64,000 nucleotides of DNA, from the NCBI GenBank assembly GCA_028866655.1, contig JAGWHQ010000003.1, positions 1-64,000 of the forward strand, in the 5' to 3' direction. The notes beneath the pieces are model-generated. The model saw nothing but the letters and a program-made list of their open reading frames with translations. It ran no database searches and was not told where the DNA came from. Source of the stretch: Nitrososphaerota archaeon (GTDB lineage Archaea; Thermoproteota; Nitrososphaeria; Nitrososphaerales; Nitrosopumilaceae). Numbering within the stretch: the stretch's first letter is position 1; every line of letters begins with the position of its first letter. A program made the position numbers and the translations under genes. Shown here in pieces: positions 24,599 to 33,379 of the stretch.

Positions 24599-25715
24599 AA
24601 TTTATTCTAATTTCTGGCTTGGGTATTTCATTTTTCTTCTCTGTACTTGGTACATTATCTAGTGCTTGATATATCAAAGTCCTTAACTGTGCAATATTAA
24701 ACCCAGTTACAGATGATATTGCTAACCATTTTCTATTATTTATTAGATCTAATTGACTTGCCTTCTCAGATATCTCTTCTTTTGAAACCAAATCTGATTT
24801 ATTTAGAACAAAAATCATCTTGTCTTTATTTACACCAATCTCATCTAAAGTGGAAATGCAGCTTTTGAATTTTTTTCTTAATTCAAGTGCTGTATCACTG
24901 ATATCAATGACAACTATTACGACATCTGTATAGATGAGCTCTTCAAGAGTTGACTTGAACGCTTGTACCATGTATGCTGGAAGTCTACTTATGAAACCAA
25001 CAGTATCTGAAATCAAAACCTCTGAATTTTTGAGAATAATTTTTCGTGTAGTTGTAGAAAGAGTAGTGAAAAGTTTTGGACTTTCTTCTTTTTCTTCTCC
25101 TGTTAATGTGTTGAAAAGTGTGGTCTTTCCTGCTGATGTATATCCTGCAAGAGAGATTGTCTTAAACCCAAATCTTTTTCTTGCTTGTCTGTGAAGTGCT
25201 CGTTGCGTTGATGATTTTGCTAACTTTAATTTTATACCGTTCATTCTATTTTTAATGTCATTAAAATAAACATCCACTTCGAATTTTCCTATTCCCATGA
25301 ATCCAGGTTGCTCTCCCATCTTGGCTAACCTAACTTTTTCTTTAGCCCTTGACATCTCATATCTTAATTGAGCCATCTTGACTTGCAATGTGGATTCTGA
25401 ACTCTTTGCTCTTCGTTCAAAGATCTCAAGAATTAGAGCTTCTCTATCAAGTATGTTCATTTTAAGAGTAGAGGCTAAATTATAATTCTGACTCGGTTTG
25501 AGTATTTCGTCAAAGATTATGACATCAGGTTTGATGGTGCCTAGCATTTCCTTTAGTTCATCTACCTTACCTTCCCCAAGACCATATTTTGATTTGTTCA
25601 GAATTCTATGTTGTATGATTTTCCGAACCTCGTATCCTGCAGCATCGCATAAGCCTAATGCTTCTTTTAGAGAATCTTTATTATCATATGTTATGAGGAT
25701 TGCAGAATCTTTCAA
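24588..25715 (-). CDS. hflX: ribosome-associated GTPase HflX
   Basis: 375 residues. An N-terminal HflX domain ([28 protein letters not shown]), a coiled-coil linker and a G domain with P-loop [18 protein letters not shown] (G3) and NKSD (G4). The family binds the 50S subunit and rescues or disassembles ribosomes. It sits directly before trm56 in the same transcript. Confidence 0.94.
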   Translation of the reverse strand: MKDSAILITYDNKDSLKEALGLCDAAGYEVRKIIQHRILNKSKYGLGEGKVDELKEMLGTIKPDVIIFDEILKPSQNYNLASTLKMNILDREALILEIFERRAKSSESTLQVKMAQLRYEMSRAKEKVRLAKMGEQPGFMGIGKFEVDVYFNDIKNRMNGIKLKLAKSSTQRALHRQARKRFGFKTISLAGYTSAGKTTLFNTLTGEEKEESPKLFTTLSTTTRKIILKNSEVLISDTVGFISRLPAYMVQAFKSTLEELIYTDVVIVVIDISDTALELRKKFKSCISTLDEIGVNKDKMIFVLNKSDLVSKEEISEKASQLDLINNRKWLAISSVTGFNIAQLRTLIYQALDNVPSTEKKNEIPKPEIRINYED

Positions 25716-25740
25716 TATTTTACTATCATTCTTCGATATC

Positions 25741-26784
25741 TTATTGCTTTCGCAGGGTTTTTTCTATTGTAACATCTAGCACTATCTCTGCTATATCGCT
25801 TGCATATTCTGATATTCTTCGTATATTTTCGCTCATTCTTCTTACTCTGTAGATCTCTTCTGTGTCCTTCAATGTTTTTAGGCTATCTTGAACCTTTTTT
25901 TCGTATTTCACAATTTCTGCCGTTTTTTGTACTGTTCGTTCTGCTTGATTGGAATCCTTTTTGAATAAGGATAAACAAGCTTCGTCTAATACTGACAAGG
26001 TAAACAGATTCATTTCATTTATCGGCTCGAGTACGTTTTTCTTAATTGCCTTTTTGTATTCAAGCAAGTCTTTTGCAATGTCTGTTGCATGATCTCCAAC
26101 ACGTTCAATATTTTTTACTATTAATCTATAGCCTAAACAATGGTAGGGACTTTCTATTCCCATTTCATTTAACATATGTTCATTTTGTATTGCTATCTTG
26201 AGTTGTCTCATTATGTAAAAACTAAATCTATCCACTTCATCGTCGCTATTTACTACCTCTTTTGCTAGCTCAAAATTTCCTTCTTCCTGAGCAAGTAAAG
26301 CATCGTTTTGCATTGATTTTGCTATAATCAACATTCTTTTTAGCGCTCCATCAACTGAAAGTTCAAACAGGTTGATTAGTACTTGAATAGTTATGCCTTC
26401 TATGGAATCTGCAGTAATTTCAGTTCCCATCAGGATACTTTTTACTGCATCTTTGATAGAATTTCTCTGAGATGGTTTTAGTCTACCAACTTTTGATTTT
26501 ACGTTAATGATGGTGAATCCAAGAAGATAAAGTGAAATCAGTTTTCTTACAATTGTAGAGTCTTCATCTTCTGGCTTGATTTCAATTGTAGCTTCTTCTG
26601 TACCAACTGATTTGTTGTGATGCTTTAACGGTACAATTTGTAAATTAGAAACTCCTTGTCTTACTACTGCTACTTGGTCTCCTTGCTTAAGACCCATGTC
26701 TGTAATCCATTGTTTTGGTAATGATACAATGTATGAAGACTTGCCTGTAAACTGTATCTTTCGCATCTCTTCATTTGTTCCCAT
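25741..26784 (-). CDS. AbrB-PhoU fusion, phosphate-uptake regulator family
   Basis: 347 residues. An N-terminal AbrB/SpoVT-like swapped-hairpin DNA-binding domain (about 7-50; [18 protein letters not shown]) is followed by two PhoU-type helical repeats (around 110-340), each with the E-R-D-H-metal pattern ([13 protein letters not shown] and [15 protein letters not shown]). This archaeal architecture is usually called PhoU-like and may couple phosphate or metal state to transcription. An internal Met7 is an alternative start. No phosphate transporter is adjacent. Confidence 0.88.
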   Translation of the reverse strand: MGTNEEMRKIQFTGKSSYIVSLPKQWITDMGLKQGDQVAVVRQGVSNLQIVPLKHHNKSVGTEEATIEIKPEDEDSTIVRKLISLYLLGFTIINVKSKVGRLKPSQRNSIKDAVKSILMGTEITADSIEGITIQVLINLFELSVDGALKRMLIIAKSMQNDALLAQEEGNFELAKEVVNSDDEVDRFSFYIMRQLKIAIQNEHMLNEMGIESPYHCLGYRLIVKNIERVGDHATDIAKDLLEYKKAIKKNVLEPINEMNLFTLSVLDEACLSLFKKDSNQAERTVQKTAEIVKYEKKVQDSLKTLKDTEEIYRVRRMSENIRRISEYASDIAEIVLDVTIEKTLRKQ

Positions 26785-26806
26785 GTTACATGAGTGATGA
26801 ATTATT

Positions 26807-26835
26807 CTATATAGTTGTTAGGGCTTACTATATAG
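26807..26835. promoter_or_regulatory. symmetric divergent promoter with 9-bp inverted arms
   Basis: CTATATAGT (26807-26815), 11 nt, ACTATATAG (26827-26835): perfect arms. The left TATATA lies about 26 bp before the PhoU-like start on the minus strand, and the right one would start + strand transcription near 26858. The arms are probably two back-to-back TATA boxes and may also bind a regulator. Confidence 0.5.
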
Positions 26836-26884
26836 GTCACTTTCATTGCAAAAATAATTAACATGGATAAATTAACATAATTTC

Positions 26885-27352
26885 ATGGACTCGATTCTTA
26901 AAATCAAGTATACTTTGGATGCACTTTTTGGTCAAGGTGTATCAAAATATCTTCCAAAGGGCGTAACAATTACCTACTCAAAGAAAACTGGGCGAATAAA
27001 ACATGTATATCAAAATGATAGTTTACTTTGTACGCTACGAACAGATGGCGGTCTTGCAATAACTCCTTTTTTTGCCCAAATTCTTTTGAAAAGTAAAAAA
27101 TTCAAGGAAAACTGCCTTGAAATAGATAATGATTCCAAAGCATTTGTTCAAGAAGGTAGCTCAGTATTTTGTAAGCATGTAACTTGGTGTGGAAAGAACA
27201 TAATGATAGGAGGAGATGTGTCAGTATTACATGATGGTAAGGTAATAGCAGTTGGTAAGGCTGTGTTATCTACAAGAATGATCAAGTCATTCAAAAAAGG
27301 AGTAGCTGTAAAGATCAGAGATAGTTTAAAAAGTACAAACAGTGGAGTATGA
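26885..27352 (+). CDS. PUA-domain RNA-binding protein
   Basis: 155 residues. The C-terminal 80 form a PUA domain (SKAFVQEGSSVFCKHVT, then DVSVLHDGKVIAVGKAVLS), as in archaeosine transglycosylase and pseudouridine synthases. The N-terminal part (KIKYTLDALFGQGVSKYLP) resembles the pre-PUA region found in such proteins. No catalytic domain is present. It probably binds tRNA or rRNA, and is followed by NAC. Confidence 0.82.
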   Translation: MDSILKIKYTLDALFGQGVSKYLPKGVTITYSKKTGRIKHVYQNDSLLCTLRTDGGLAITPFFAQILLKSKKFKENCLEIDNDSKAFVQEGSSVFCKHVTWCGKNIMIGGDVSVLHDGKVIAVGKAVLSTRMIKSFKKGVAVKIRDSLKSTNSGV

Positions 27353-27359
27353 ATATATC

Positions 27360-27701
27360 ATGATGCGTGGCGGAAACCGGGAAATGCGGAGAATGCTGGA
27401 CAAGATGGGTCTTGAGATGAAAGATGTCCAAAATGTTCAAGAGGTCATAATTAAGACAGATACAAAAGAGATCATAATTGCAAAGCCGTCTGTTACAGAA
27501 ATGAAGGCAAAAGATAATTCTATTTTCCAAATAATAGCCGAGAGTTACGAAGAAAGGGAGCTAGAAGTGCCTATTTTTAGTCAAGAGGATATAATGCTTG
27601 TAGCACAACAAGCTAATGTGTCTCCTGAAGAGGCAACACAGGCGTTAATTGAAGCAAAGGGAGATCTTGCAAGGGCAATATTGTTACTGACAACTAAATG
27701 A
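27360..27701 (+). CDS. nac: nascent polypeptide-associated complex protein
   Basis: 113 residues from the ATG at 27360 (the ATG at 27363 is equivalent); an upstream in-frame ATG at 27342 overlaps the previous gene. The NAC domain starts RGGNREMRRMLDKMG, with VIIKTDTKEIII, and the C-terminal UBA domain (SPEEATQALIEAKGDLARAI) is typical. It binds ribosomes and shields nascent chains. Confidence 0.95.
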   Translation: MMRGGNREMRRMLDKMGLEMKDVQNVQEVIIKTDTKEIIIAKPSVTEMKAKDNSIFQIIAESYEERELEVPIFSQEDIMLVAQQANVSPEEATQALIEAKGDLARAILLLTTK

Positions 27702-27754
27702 AATTTGTTGATTAACAATAACACATGAACAATCTTTAAATTTTCTAAAAAGTA

Positions 27755-28417
27755 TTGCTAATCATATCATACCCACCACAAAACAATATTGCAGTGGCAA
27801 CGATATCTGGTAGATCATATTTTAAATTCATCAATGTCTTAAGGAGACTTCAACTAAATTATGATTCAATATTGCCTGAAGAAATAACAAGTTCAGATAG
27901 GAGATTAATCCTTACTACCGCACACGAGTCTTCTAAGATACCGACTAATCTGGTCCTTTTGGATGATGAATTTAATTATCATCCTACTATTATACGCGCA
28001 AAAATAGTTGAGAAATTACAATCGGGAATCAACAATAACTCGTTAGTAATTGGAATTGATCCTGGTAACAGAATAGGATTATCAATTTTTTACTATGAAA
28101 AAGAAATTGAGAGCTCAATTTACACGTCAACTGATGACTTGGTATCACATATTGTCAAAATCTTGGTAGGGATAAATGCTCAAAGAAAAATTGTCAAAGT
28201 AGGCAATGGTAACATGAAAATTGCTTCACATATTGTGAACTCTCTAAATCTCAGATTCTGTTCCCACTTTGAACTAGAATTTGTAGATGAACGCAAAACA
28301 TCACTGAAAATAAAAAATTTTAACAAAAGAGGGGAACGTGATAAGATATCTGCTAGATATATCACACAAAGGGAAGGTTACAGACATCTTGTTCTACCTC
28401 TTTCAAGAATTGGGTAA
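27755..28417 (+). CDS. RNase H/RuvC-fold-like protein, function unknown
   Basis: 220 residues with a TTG start. The segment VIGIDPGNRIGLSIFYY places D102 in the strand-1 pattern of the RuvC/YqgF/RNase H-like superfamily. A later VGNGNMKIASHI and an acidic E-FVDERKTS fit the following strands and a second acidic site. The first 95 residues are less clear. It may be a nuclease or a catalytically inactive relative. It follows NAC on the same strand after 53 bp. Confidence 0.65.
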   Translation: MLIISYPPQNNIAVATISGRSYFKFINVLRRLQLNYDSILPEEITSSDRRLILTTAHESSKIPTNLVLLDDEFNYHPTIIRAKIVEKLQSGINNNSLVIGIDPGNRIGLSIFYYEKEIESSIYTSTDDLVSHIVKILVGINAQRKIVKVGNGNMKIASHIVNSLNLRFCSHFELEFVDERKTSLKIKNFNKRGERDKISARYITQREGYRHLVLPLSRIG

Positions 28418-28444
28418 AAAGGTCGAAATCGATCAAAAACCTTT
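28418..28444 (+). terminator. weak stem after the RuvC-like gene
   Basis: AAAGGT and ACCTTT arms directly after the stop codon, loop of 15 nt. The following 200 bp to 28650 contain no gene that I can see, only AT-rich sequence with several T-runs. Confidence 0.3.
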
Positions 28445-28607
28445 GGAAGTTTCATTTAAAGTTGATCTTTTGGGCTAGATGTGAAAGGACGATAGATATT
28501 TATAGTGTTTTTCATTTTTTTCTTGAAAACTGTTCACTTGGTAATATGGATCTAAAATAATAATTTCATAAAAAACGCTTTAAAATTATAGAATTTCTTG
28601 ATCCATG

Positions 28608-28619
28608 CTTAAATATTTA
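28608..28619 (+). promoter_or_regulatory. TATA-like box of the zinc-ribbon gene at 28651
   Basis: CTTAAATATTTA centred about 37 bp before the ATG, implying a leader of roughly 10 nt. Confidence 0.45.
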
Positions 28620-28650
28620 CTATTACTATATGATAAACAGGTAACTACAT

Positions 28651-29028
28651 ATGACATGTAAAGGAATATGCACAAGATACAAAGCACAGAAGCCAGTAGG
28701 AACTGGTCGTTACGCATCAGGACAGAAAAGATGCCAAATTTGTGAAATTTTCATAAAATGGGAGGGTCTTTGGTGTCCTTGTTGTGGATATAGACTAAGA
28801 ACTAAACCACGAAACCTCAAGTACAAAGCAAAACTAAGAGCTAGAGTCGAAGCTGATCAATTAGAAGCTGTTGCTGTAAAGGCTGCAGAAGTCGAAGAGA
28901 TTGAGCTAGTAGAGCCAATAGCAGTGAAAAAAACCGCAAAAAAGGCTAAAACTGCAAAGGCAAAAACGACAAAAGCTAAAACGGTAAAGGCTATGAAAAA
29001 AGTAGCAGTTACGCCGGTAGCAATATAG
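28651..29028 (+). CDS. zinc-ribbon protein with lysine/alanine-rich tail
   Basis: 125 residues in two parts. The first 55 hold Cys at 3, 7, 28, 31, 42, 44 and 45 (TCKGIC, RCQIC, WCPCCGYRLR), enough for one or two zinc sites, and basic residues. After an acidic middle (VEEIELVEP) the last 35 residues are Lys/Ala/Thr repeats (KKAKTAKAK and similar) resembling histone H1 tails. It probably binds nucleic acid. Whether it acts on DNA or the ribosome is unknown. Confidence 0.75.
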   Translation: MTCKGICTRYKAQKPVGTGRYASGQKRCQICEIFIKWEGLWCPCCGYRLRTKPRNLKYKAKLRARVEADQLEAVAVKAAEVEEIELVEPIAVKKTAKKAKTAKAKTTKAKTVKAMKKVAVTPVAI

Positions 29029-29051
29029 GCCTAGTAAGCTGAAATAGACTG

Positions 29052-29390
29052 TTGATATCCCAAGTCGGTTATACGAGAAAAACCGTAAAGGTGAATCATC
29101 GAGACTTCTTGGTACAGATCGTTCCATACGATAATGGAAATTTTATTTCTATTTCTGAGGGAAAAGAGAGAATAGGAACACTTGTTGTTTCTATTAGTTC
29201 TGGTGGTCGTGTAAGTACAGCTGCTGTAATACCATCAAAATCTGATACACTTTTTCTCAAGATGGTTTCAGAGCGTGTAGCGTCAACAATAAATGGAATT
29301 TGTATTTTTTCATTAAATATTGAAAAAGATTTAGATCTTGATACTATGAAAGTTCTAATGAATGAATTGATGGAGATTATCAAACAATGA
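29052..29390 (+). CDS. conserved small protein of unknown function
   Basis: 112 residues with a TTG start. Alternating hydrophobic strands (DFLVQIVPY, RIGTLVVSISS) and a closing amphipathic helix suggest a small alpha/beta fold, possibly similar to proteasome-assembly chaperones, but I see no decisive motif. The end overlaps the ubiD start by 4 bp, so the two are cotranslated. Confidence 0.65.
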   Translation: MISQVGYTRKTVKVNHRDFLVQIVPYDNGNFISISEGKERIGTLVVSISSGGRVSTAAVIPSKSDTLFLKMVSERVASTINGICIFSLNIEKDLDLDTMKVLMNELMEIIKQ

Positions 29391-30721
29391 CTTGTGATAT
29401 GAGAAGCTATCTGGAACTTATCGCTAAAAAAGGGGAATTGGCTGTAGTAAAAAAGAAGGTTTCTACAAAATTTGAAATTGCAGCAGTAACTGCCAAAATG
29501 GACGGCTCAAAAGCACTGTTATTTGAAAATGTAAAAGATAGCAAATTTCGTGTAGTTTCAAATTTGGTTGGAACACGAAAAAGATTTGCTCATGCAGTAG
29601 GTACCACTGATGCCAAGATACATGACAAAGTAATTTCTGCCATAAAACACGCGTCAAAACCAAAAATAACTACAAAAGCAAAATTCCTAGAAAATCAATC
29701 ACGAGATCTTTTTACTTTGCCTATAGTTACTCATTTTGATAAGGAGCCAGGACCTTTTATCACATCGTCAATCATATATACTAAAAATCAGGAAATGAGT
29801 ACACAAAATTCATCATTTAACAGATTATTGAGAATAGATGAGAAACATTTCTCAATTAGAATGGTTGAGGGAAGACATCTTCATCGAACTTTTGTTTATG
29901 CAAAAGAACATGGTGAAGACCTTAAGGTTGCTATCTCTATAGGTGTACATCCAGCTGTTTCAATTGCAGGTGCATATCAAGCTGATTGGGGAAAAGATGA
30001 ATTAGAGATCGCAAATGAACTGCTAGGAAAAAAACTCACTCTTTCAAAATCACCTTATTCACAAATGTTGGTTCCATCTGAATCAGAAATAATCATAGAA
30101 GGAAGAATTCTCAAGGATAAGACACACAAAGAATGGATGGTAGAAATGCTTCGAACATATGATTTTAAAAGAGAACAACCTGTTTTTGAGCTTGATAGAA
30201 TACACTTTAGGAACAATCCTATCTTTCATGATGTACTAGCTGGCTTTGGTGAACATCAATTACTAATGGGTATGCCTATTGAAGCTAAGATAAACAAGGA
30301 ACTAAAACAAGCTCTCCCACAAACCAGGAATGTCGTATTGACTGAGGGCGGTTGTAAATGGTTGCACGCCGTAGTTCAGATTTCTAAAAAACGAGAATCT
30401 GATCCAAAAAAAGCAATTGATGCTGCCTTTTCTGCTCATCGTTCTCTTAAGAATGTGGTAATAGTTGATGATGACATTGATCCATCGGATCCTGTTGCAG
30501 TAGAATATGCAATGGCAACCAGATTTCAAGCAGACAAAGACCTAGTGATAGTACCAAATGTACGAGGTTCTAGTCTTGATCCTTCTAGTGATCAGAAAAA
30601 TCTTCGTACCACTAAGATGGGAGTGGATGCAACTAAATCCTTCTCAAAAAGGGCCGAAGGATTTGAGATTGCTAAAATTCCAGGTGCAGAAAATATATCG
30701 CTAAAAAAATATCTAAAATAA
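29387..30721 (+). CDS. UbiD-family decarboxylase
   Basis: 444 residues. The family signature VVIVDDDIDPSDPVAVEYAMATRFQADKDLV, broken here for length (VVDDDIDPSD ... AMATRFQADKD), and a C-terminal K-GVDAT are present, as is the EGGRH-like MVEGRHLHR. UbiD enzymes use prenylated FMN, made by UbiX, to (de)carboxylate aromatic or alpha,beta-unsaturated acids. In archaea a member acts in the modified mevalonate pathway (anhydromevalonate phosphate decarboxylase); that is a plausible role here. No ubiX is in the window. Confidence 0.88.
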   Translation: MTCDMRSYLELIAKKGELAVVKKKVSTKFEIAAVTAKMDGSKALLFENVKDSKFRVVSNLVGTRKRFAHAVGTTDAKIHDKVISAIKHASKPKITTKAKFLENQSRDLFTLPIVTHFDKEPGPFITSSIIYTKNQEMSTQNSSFNRLLRIDEKHFSIRMVEGRHLHRTFVYAKEHGEDLKVAISIGVHPAVSIAGAYQADWGKDELEIANELLGKKLTLSKSPYSQMLVPSESEIIIEGRILKDKTHKEWMVEMLRTYDFKREQPVFELDRIHFRNNPIFHDVLAGFGEHQLLMGMPIEAKINKELKQALPQTRNVVLTEGGCKWLHAVVQISKKRESDPKKAIDAAFSAHRSLKNVVIVDDDIDPSDPVAVEYAMATRFQADKDLVIVPNVRGSSLDPSSDQKNLRTTKMGVDATKSFSKRAEGFEIAKIPGAENISLKKYLK

Positions 30722-30724
30722 ATT

Positions 30725-31630
30725 TTAAAGTGCAGAATCAATCATTAATGCAATAAATAATATCGCAAGATATGGACTTGAAAACTTGAATAGGGTCCAC
30801 GATGCTTTCTCAGATGGTTTTACAAGTAACCATACACTTAATGCAATCATTATTGCACCTGAGACAACTGCTGTATACAGATATACTTCATGAAATAGAT
30901 GTTTTCCAGATGTTCCTGTCATAAAAAAAGGAATCACACTAAAAAGAACCATCATGAGGGTGGTTCCAGCAATTACTCGTACTGATGTCTTTTCAGACTC
31001 TACTGCAGTCAACATTGGGACATTGACTTTGTTGTAATCTTCTTTGACATGTAATGTAAGGCTCCATATGTGCATTGGAATCCAAACAAAGACTAGTCCA
31101 GCCATTACTAATCCTAGATCCCATAAACCTGTAGTTGTAACTGCAACATAACCGATCATTGCAGGTGCACCTCCGGAAAAACCTCCTAAAACAATATTTG
31201 TTCTACTTCTCCTTTTTAGTAATTTACTGTATACCAAAATATTATCGGCAAGTCCAAAGGCCATGAAAATACCTGCCCACATGTTTATGGCAAAAGCACT
31301 GACTAGAGATATTGCAGCAAGAATTAATCCAAAATACAATGCCTTTTCAGCAGGAAAAATTCTCCTGCTTGGGATGGGTCTGTCCTTCGTTCTCTCCATT
31401 ATTGCATCAATGTCTCTGTCATTATAGTTTGTCAGTGTATTTGCAGAGGCAGAACCAGCTATTACACCTCCTATGACAAGACACCATGTTAATGGAGATA
31501 CTGGAATATGATACAAATTCGATGCCGTGAAGGCTGCTCCTATCGCAGTAAAAACAAGGAGATACCATATCTTTGGCTTGGTAACCTCATAGTATACCTT
31601 AATTCTTGAACTGGCTTTTGTTGTTAGCAC
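30725..31630 (-). CDS. ctaB: protohaem IX farnesyltransferase (haem O synthase)
   Basis: 301 residues with seven or more membrane helices. The UbiA-superfamily site reads NYNDRDIDAIMERTKDRP (Asp-rich), and a second acidic region follows in the cytoplasmic loop (KEDYNKVNVPML). It attaches a farnesyl or related chain to haem B, leading to haem O/A for a terminal oxidase. No oxidase genes are next to it. Its stop lies 4 bp from the convergent ubiD stop. Confidence 0.94.
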   Translation of the reverse strand: MLTTKASSRIKVYYEVTKPKIWYLLVFTAIGAAFTASNLYHIPVSPLTWCLVIGGVIAGSASANTLTNYNDRDIDAIMERTKDRPIPSRRIFPAEKALYFGLILAAISLVSAFAINMWAGIFMAFGLADNILVYSKLLKRRSRTNIVLGGFSGGAPAMIGYVAVTTTGLWDLGLVMAGLVFVWIPMHIWSLTLHVKEDYNKVNVPMLTAVESEKTSVRVIAGTTLMMVLFSVIPFFMTGTSGKHLFHEVYLYTAVVSGAIMIALSVWLLVKPSEKASWTLFKFSSPYLAILFIALMIDSAL

Positions 31631-31683
31631 ACTCTTACTTCCATTTGGATCTTATTACTTATTTATAGGTTGAATAGACTCGA

Positions 31684-32145
31684 TCATTTTGCTGGCTTGT
31701 AAGGCATAGGTTTTGTAGTTCTTTTCATTTCAATGAAACTCTCAGAACGCTGAACTCCTTGAATTCTTCCAAGTCTTTCAGATATTAATCGATGCATCTC
31801 ATCAAGGTTTTTGGCATACATAGTTACAATGATGTCAAATCTTCCAGTTACCTCTGAAATCTCTCGTACTTCTGGAATCTTCATTAATTCTTCAATTACA
31901 TTATCTCTCATCTTGGAATCCATGTTTATTCCAGTTAGTGCCTTTACTGTGTAGCCTAATTCCCTATCATTTACTACTATTGTAAAACGTTCAATGAGTT
32001 TTCTCTTGATTAGTCTCTTAATTCGACTGTATACTACAGATGAATTTACGTTAATCTTCTTTGAAATCCGTGGAACTGATATGTTTGCATCTTGTGATAA
32101 TTCTGATAAAATTATCATATCTAAATCATCAACTTTTGTCATCAA
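31684..32145 (-). CDS. Lrp/AsnC family transcriptional regulator
   Basis: 153 residues. An N-terminal helix-turn-helix (LDMIILSELSQDANISVPRIS ... SVVYSRIKRLI) is followed by a RAM ligand-binding domain (VREISEVTGRFDIIVTMYAKNLDEM). The two consecutive Met codons make the start ambiguous by one residue. It sits between haem O synthase and the ASADH-family gene on the same strand; the target is unknown. Confidence 0.93.
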   Translation of the reverse strand: MMTKVDDLDMIILSELSQDANISVPRISKKINVNSSVVYSRIKRLIKRKLIERFTIVVNDRELGYTVKALTGINMDSKMRDNVIEELMKIPEVREISEVTGRFDIIVTMYAKNLDEMHRLISERLGRIQGVQRSESFIEMKRTTKPMPYKPAK

Positions 32146-32217
32146 AATACAGATTATTGTGAATAAATGGATCTTATTAAAGTTGTTAGTATAAAATTTC
32201 TATAATTCCATGATTTG

Positions 32218-33309
32218 TTAAATGTAGCCTTTCTTGTATAGCATTTCTGCCAACAAGACTGCACCTTTTGCAGAACCCATTTTTTCATTATGTGAGAATA
32301 ATACATACTTGATGCCATTGTCAAATACTGTGTCTTCTCTTAATCTTCCAACTACTGTAGTCATTCCCTCGTTAATCTCTCTGTCTAGTCTTGGTTGTGG
32401 TCTTGTGGGATCATCATTCACCATTAGGTATTCTTTTGGAGCGGAAGGTAATCCTGTAACACTTACATTATTTGAGAAATCCTGCATGGCTTTCTTTACA
32501 GTTTCAGGATCTACATGGCTAGCAGTCTCAACAAAAACAGTTTCTGTATGACCATCTAATACTGGAACTCTTGTACATGTACAACTGACTTTCATCTTTG
32601 CTGGATCAATTTTTCCATCTATGAACTTTCCAAGTATTTTACCTGTCTCTAGCCTTACCTTGTCTTCTTCTTTTGGTATGAATGGAATTATGTTGTCAGT
32701 AATATCTAGTGCAGAAACACCAGGTGATCTACCTGCACCTGACATTGCTTGCATGGATGTCATGATTATTTTTTGAGCGCCAAACTTGTCTAAAAGCGGT
32801 CTCATTGTTATTGCAAGTCCTGTTGTTGTACAATTTGGTAATGGTGCTACAAATCCTTTCCAACCACGATTCTTCCTTTGAATATCTAATAATCCGATGT
32901 GGTCATCATTTATTCCAGGAATCAAAATGGGGACATCTGCTTCGTATCTATATGCCGCAGAAGTACTAATGACTGGAACATACTTCGCAAATTTTGTTTC
33001 TATGTCTCTTGCTGCTTCGCTTTCTACTGAACTAAAAATTAAATCGAAATTTTCGGGATTGATATCATCTACAGAGTCTATTACCATATTTTTCACGTAT
33101 TCTGGAATAGGATCTCGTAAGTGCCATCTCAAAATACCACTGTTTGGATCTCTGATTGCCTCTACAAACTTTTTTGTCGCTGATCGCTCAGATGCAGCTA
33201 TTTGTTTTACCTCAAACCATGGATGTTTATTCAAAGCTAATACAAATTCTTGTCCTACTGCACCAGTAACTCCAATGATGGCTACCCGTTTCATAGAGAA
33301 AATAGTCAT
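32218..33309 (-). CDS. aspartate-semialdehyde dehydrogenase family; candidate malonyl-CoA/succinyl-CoA reductase
   Basis: 363 residues (Met6 is an alternative start). NADP site GVTGAVGQEF at the N-terminus, catalytic Cys in PLPNCTTTGLA, and a conserved VSCTCTRVPVLDGHTE. Archaeal-type ASADH and the malonyl-CoA reductase of Sulfolobales are close relatives, and in thaumarchaea an ASADH homologue has been proposed to reduce malonyl-CoA and succinyl-CoA in carbon fixation. The sequence alone does not decide between lysine/threonine synthesis and carbon fixation. No amino-acid pathway genes surround it. Confidence 0.88.
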   Translation of the reverse strand: MTIFSMKRVAIIGVTGAVGQEFVLALNKHPWFEVKQIAASERSATKKFVEAIRDPNSGILRWHLRDPIPEYVKNMVIDSVDDINPENFDLIFSSVESEAARDIETKFAKYVPVISTSAAYRYEADVPILIPGINDDHIGLLDIQRKNRGWKGFVAPLPNCTTTGLAITMRPLLDKFGAQKIIMTSMQAMSGAGRSPGVSALDITDNIIPFIPKEEDKVRLETGKILGKFIDGKIDPAKMKVSCTCTRVPVLDGHTETVFVETASHVDPETVKKAMQDFSNNVSVTGLPSAPKEYLMVNDDPTRPQPRLDREINEGMTTVVGRLREDTVFDNGIKYVLFSHNEKMGSAKGAVLLAEMLYKKGYI

Positions 33310-33351
33310 TATACAATTAATATTCTTTTAGAAGCGCAAGCAATACACAAC

Positions 33352-33357
33352 TAAATA
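33352..33357 (+). promoter_or_regulatory. TATA-like box of the cob operon
   Basis: TAAATA centred about 25 bp before the ATG at 33380, which supports that ATG over the upstream TTG at 33371 and implies a leaderless mRNA. Confidence 0.45.
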
Positions 33358-33372
33358 CCGTTATTGGTATTT
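33353..33372. promoter_or_regulatory. inverted repeat overlapping the cob promoter
   Basis: AAATACC-GTTATT-GGTATTT: perfect 7-bp arms with a 6-nt centre, covering the TATA box and the region between it and the start. A repressor site is likely from position. Confidence 0.5.
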
Positions 33373-33379
33373 GAAAAAT

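Noticed and set aside
28418-28650. C/D-box small RNA in the spacer
   Set aside because: No convincing RTGATGA/CTGA box pair was found.
33371-33379. TTG at 33371 as cobD start
   Set aside because: It lies inside the operator-like repeat, and TATA spacing points to the ATG at 33380.
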